A stretch of DNA of 64,000 nt, from assembly GCA_020638455.1 (NCBI GenBank), contig JACKIK010000002.1, positions 124,001-188,000 of the forward strand. Reading direction: 5' to 3'. The notes under the pieces are model-generated. The model did no database searches and was not told the origin of the DNA. It worked only from the letters and a program-made list of their open reading frames with translations. This DNA comes from Hyphomonas sp. (GTDB lineage Bacteria; Pseudomonadota; Alphaproteobacteria; Caulobacterales; Hyphomonadaceae). A program made the translations under genes and the position numbers. Numbering within the stretch: the stretch's first letter is position 1; each line of letters starts with the position of its first letter. Shown in pieces: positions 61,799-64,000 of this stretch.

Positions 61799-63541
61799 CT
61801 ATTGAACGAGGATTGAGCTTAGCCCTTCGCCTTCCGGGTCGACGACGTGGACTGCGCAGGCAATGCACGGATCGAAACTGTGAACGGTCCGCTGGATTTC
61901 GAGTGGCTGTTTCGGGTCGAACAGCGTGTGCCGGTCCATGAGTGCTGCCTCATACGGGCCGATCCCGCCCTTTGCGTCGCGCGGGCCGGCATTCCACGTG
62001 CTGGGAACGACCGCCTGGTAGTTGTCGATCTTGCCGTTCTTGATCACGATCCAGTGGGCGAGGGCACCTCTCGGTGCTTCCATGAAGCCGACGCCCTTGG
62101 CCTCCTTGGGCCAGGTGGAGGGATCCCATTTCTCCGGGTTGTGCACGGAGACGTCGCCGCCCTTGATGTTACCGATGAGCGTATCGAGCCAGCCTTCCAT
62201 CTGGTCGACAACGATCTTCGATTCGAGGGTTCGGGCTGCTGTACGCCCGAGAGTCGAGAACATGGCCTCGATCGGAAGATCCAACTGTTTCAGAGCATAG
62301 TTGGCGAGGTCCCGCGTCGGCTCGTGGCCCGAAGCGTATAGCATGAGCACGCGGGAGAGAGGGCCGACTTCGACCGGATTGCCGCGCCAACGGGGGGACT
62401 TCAGCCAAGAGTATCCCTTGTCGACGTCGAGCTGCTGGTAAGGAGGTTCGGGTCCGTCATAGTGCAGGGCCGTTTCGCCGGCATAGGGGTGCAGGCCCTT
62501 GTCCTTGCCGTCCTCGTAATCATACCAGGAGTGCGCGACGAATTCCTCGACCTGTTCGGGATCGTTCAGATCGACGGGTTCGATATGGCTCAGGTCGCGG
62601 TTCAGGATGACGCCCGAGGGAATGAGCCAGGAAGACGGATCGTCCATGCCCTTGGCCGGGAAGTCCCCGAACGTCATGAAGTTGCCGACGCCCTCGCCCC
62701 GCGCAAACCAGTCCTTATAGAAGCTGGCGATGGCGAGCGTATCGGGAATGTACACATCCCGCACGAAGGCCTGCATGGAATGGATGATGGACCTCATTTC
62801 TTCCAGGCTGATGATATTGATCGTCGTTGCCGCCGAGCCAGTTGCGCCGGGCGCCGCGCTGATCGGGCTCGGGGAGCCGCCGACAAGGAAATTCGGGTGC
62901 GGGTTCTTGCCGCCGAACATGGCGTGCAGTTTGACGACGTCGCGTTGCCATGCGAGCGCCTCGAGATAGTGAGCGACCGCCATCAGGTTTGCTTCTGGCG
63001 GGAGCTTGTAGTCCGGATGCCCCCAGAAACCGTTGGCGAAGATGCCGAGCTGGCCCGCCTCGACAAACTGGCGAAGGCGTTTCTGCGTGTCGGCGAAATA
63101 ACCGGGGCTGGACTTCGCATATCCCGAAATCGACTGCGCAAGCGCGGAGGTCTGGGCCGGGTCCGCATTCAAAGCTGAAACCACATCGACCCAGTCGAGC
63201 GCGTGCAGGTGATAGAAATGCATCACATGGTCGTGCACATATTGCGCAGCGATCATCAGGTTGCGGATCAACTGCGCATTCGCTGGGATAGGATAGTCCA
63301 GCGCGTTCTCCACTGCCCGGACTGATGCAATTCCGTGAACCAGCGTGCAGACACCGCAGATGCGTTGCGCGAACGCCCAGGCTTCACGTGGATCCCTGTC
63401 TCTCAGGATGATTTCGATGCCACGCACCATCGTGCCGGAGCTGTAGGCCTGCGTAATGCCGCCGTTCGCATTCGTTTCGGCTTCAATGCGCAGGTGCCCT
63501 TCAATTCGGGTAATCGGATCAACGACAATGCGGTCGGCCAT
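61799..63541 (-). CDS. hynL: [NiFe]-hydrogenase large subunit, Isp-linked type
   Basis: The catalytic subunit that binds the Ni-Fe(CN)2CO centre. The 580-residue precursor has the N-terminal ligand motif RICGVCTLVHG (Cys62, Cys65, His69) and the C-terminal DPCIACAVH (Cys559, Cys562, His565), after which 15 residues are removed by a maturation protease. RIEGHLRIE near the start is also canonical. The preceding gene, ending 6 bases upstream, encodes an Isp2/HdrD-like protein; the order isp2-hynL is that of Isp-linked group 1 hydrogenases (Thiocapsa HynSL type). The small subunit lies outside the window. The hyp operon on the same strand would mature it. Confidence 0.95.
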   Translation of the reverse strand: MADRIVVDPITRIEGHLRIEAETNANGGITQAYSSGTMVRGIEIILRDRDPREAWAFAQRICGVCTLVHGIASVRAVENALDYPIPANAQLIRNLMIAAQYVHDHVMHFYHLHALDWVDVVSALNADPAQTSALAQSISGYAKSSPGYFADTQKRLRQFVEAGQLGIFANGFWGHPDYKLPPEANLMAVAHYLEALAWQRDVVKLHAMFGGKNPHPNFLVGGSPSPISAAPGATGSAATTINIISLEEMRSIIHSMQAFVRDVYIPDTLAIASFYKDWFARGEGVGNFMTFGDFPAKGMDDPSSWLIPSGVILNRDLSHIEPVDLNDPEQVEEFVAHSWYDYEDGKDKGLHPYAGETALHYDGPEPPYQQLDVDKGYSWLKSPRWRGNPVEVGPLSRVLMLYASGHEPTRDLANYALKQLDLPIEAMFSTLGRTAARTLESKIVVDQMEGWLDTLIGNIKGGDVSVHNPEKWDPSTWPKEAKGVGFMEAPRGALAHWIVIKNGKIDNYQAVVPSTWNAGPRDAKGGIGPYEAALMDRHTLFDPKQPLEIQRTVHSFDPCIACAVHVVDPEGEGLSSILVQ

Positions 63542-63547
63542 CGCTCT

Positions 63548-64000
63548 TTATTCCTGTTCAATCAGATGATCGGCGAGCAGCTCAATCAGGCTGTCGCGCT
63601 TGTGGTCCCAATGGAAGTGCTCGGCACTTTCATCCATGGTCAGGCGGCAGTTGGCGCAGGACGAGATCAGGGTTTCGGCGCCTGTCTTCTCAACCTGGTC
63701 CATCTTGATCTGGAAGACCTTGTGCCTGAGGCCGGCCGCGCGCTCCATCGCCTGAACGCCGCCACCACCGCCGCAACACCAGTTGCGATTTCCGGTCGGG
63801 GTCATTTCGCGGAAGTCCGTTGCGAACCCGTCGAGCAGGTAGCGAGCCTCCTCGGTCGCGCCGCCGCGCCGCGAAACCTGACAGGGATCGTGATAGGTGA
63901 TTGATCCGTCGAAGCTCTTGAACTTCAGCTTTCCCTGGCGCTTCATTTCGGCAAGGAATTCCGTGATGTGCAGCACCTGGAAGGGAAGGGGGCGGCCAAC
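63548..64000 (-). CDS. isp2: Isp2/HdrD-like Fe-S protein, 5' end beyond window
   Basis: The reading frame stays open to the window edge at 64000, so only the C-terminal 150 residues are present; an internal GTG at 63976 is not the true start. Visible motifs are YHDPCQVSRRGG, NWCCGGGGGVQAM and SSCANCRLTMDE, the CCG domain of heterodisulfide-reductase subunit D and of Isp2. Isp2 passes electrons from the hydrogenase through Fe-S clusters towards the membrane quinone pool with Isp1. It ends 6 bases before hynL. The family call is firm; the name follows gene order. Confidence 0.85.
   Translation of the reverse strand, partial: VGRPLPFQVLHITEFLAEMKRQGKLKFKSFDGSITYHDPCQVSRRGGATEEARYLLDGFATDFREMTPTGNRNWCCGGGGGVQAMERAAGLRHKVFQIKMDQVEKTGAETLISSCANCRLTMDESAEHFHWDHKRDSLIELLADHLIEQE

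Noticed and set aside
1..64000. CRISPR array, tRNA/rRNA genes, insertion sequences or prophage
   Set aside because: No spaced direct repeats, cloverleaf-like sequence, transposase, integrase or phage structural gene could be found by reading.

Overview
This 64 kb window is a dense, GC-rich chromosomal segment from an alphaproteobacterium. Three large TonB-dependent receptors, many TetR/GntR/LuxR/ECF regulators, class-typical interspersed GC hairpin repeats and an acyl-CoA/SDR/esterase gene content suggest a Hyphomonadaceae-like (Caulobacterales-type) organism; the family is an inference and was not tested by phylogeny. Almost every base is coding, genes overlap by 1-34 bp, and I see no tRNA, rRNA, CRISPR, insertion sequence or prophage.

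0-11 kb: an ECF-type sigma factor and a LuxR-type regulator flank a compact gene set that looks like a ribosomally made, modified peptide (RiPP) or related surface-modification system. It contains a PqqD-like RRE protein with an unusual lasso-leader-like C-terminal tail, two nucleotidyltransferase_5-like proteins (one with its catalytic Asp pair lost), an ABC exporter, an HPr-kinase-like/GT2 glycosyltransferase fusion, a second GT2, and a divergent alkaline-phosphatase-superfamily protein with non-canonical metal positions. The usual lasso cyclase and protease are absent. This is the strongest candidate for an undescribed system.

11-21 kb: a zinc carboxypeptidase-like DUF2817 protein, TonB receptor 1 with a divergent TetR, a cysteine hydrolase, an M19 dipeptidase, and then an operon of two tandem paralogous Tat-exported Ser/Gly-rich proteins, a lipoprotein and a DUF2207 membrane protein.

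21-32 kb: catabolic and efflux modules. These are a TetR-lactonase-SnoaL-SDR operon divergent from a VOC protein across a perfect 16 bp palindrome; an EmrAB-type efflux pair; and a benzaldehyde-lyase-like ThDP enzyme with its TetR, divergent from an alcohol dehydrogenase and an SDR.

32-39 kb: a Crp-type regulator, envelope lipoproteins with YbaY and META domains, a carboxylesterase, an unrecognised basic protein among repeats, a diguanylate cyclase and a secreted EEP-family protein that uses a TTG start.

39-49 kb: hydrogenase maturation genes hypF-C-D-E plus a nickel/cobalt transporter, preceded by TerB-like, coiled-coil and TPR proteins. 49-62 kb: an acyl-CoA synthetase/hydrolase operon, TonB receptors 2 and 3, TetR and GntR regulators, a degenerate M28-like protein and a DUF1254 lipoprotein. 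A shared inverted repeat, TTCAACRGTTGTTGAA, links the first two transcription units. 62-64 kb: the [NiFe]-hydrogenase large subunit and the end of an Isp2/HdrD-like gene, i.e. an Isp-type membrane-linked hydrogenase. It shares strand with the hyp operon but is separated from it by the 49-62 kb block. The small subunit, isp1, hypA, hypB and the maturation endopeptidase are not in the window.
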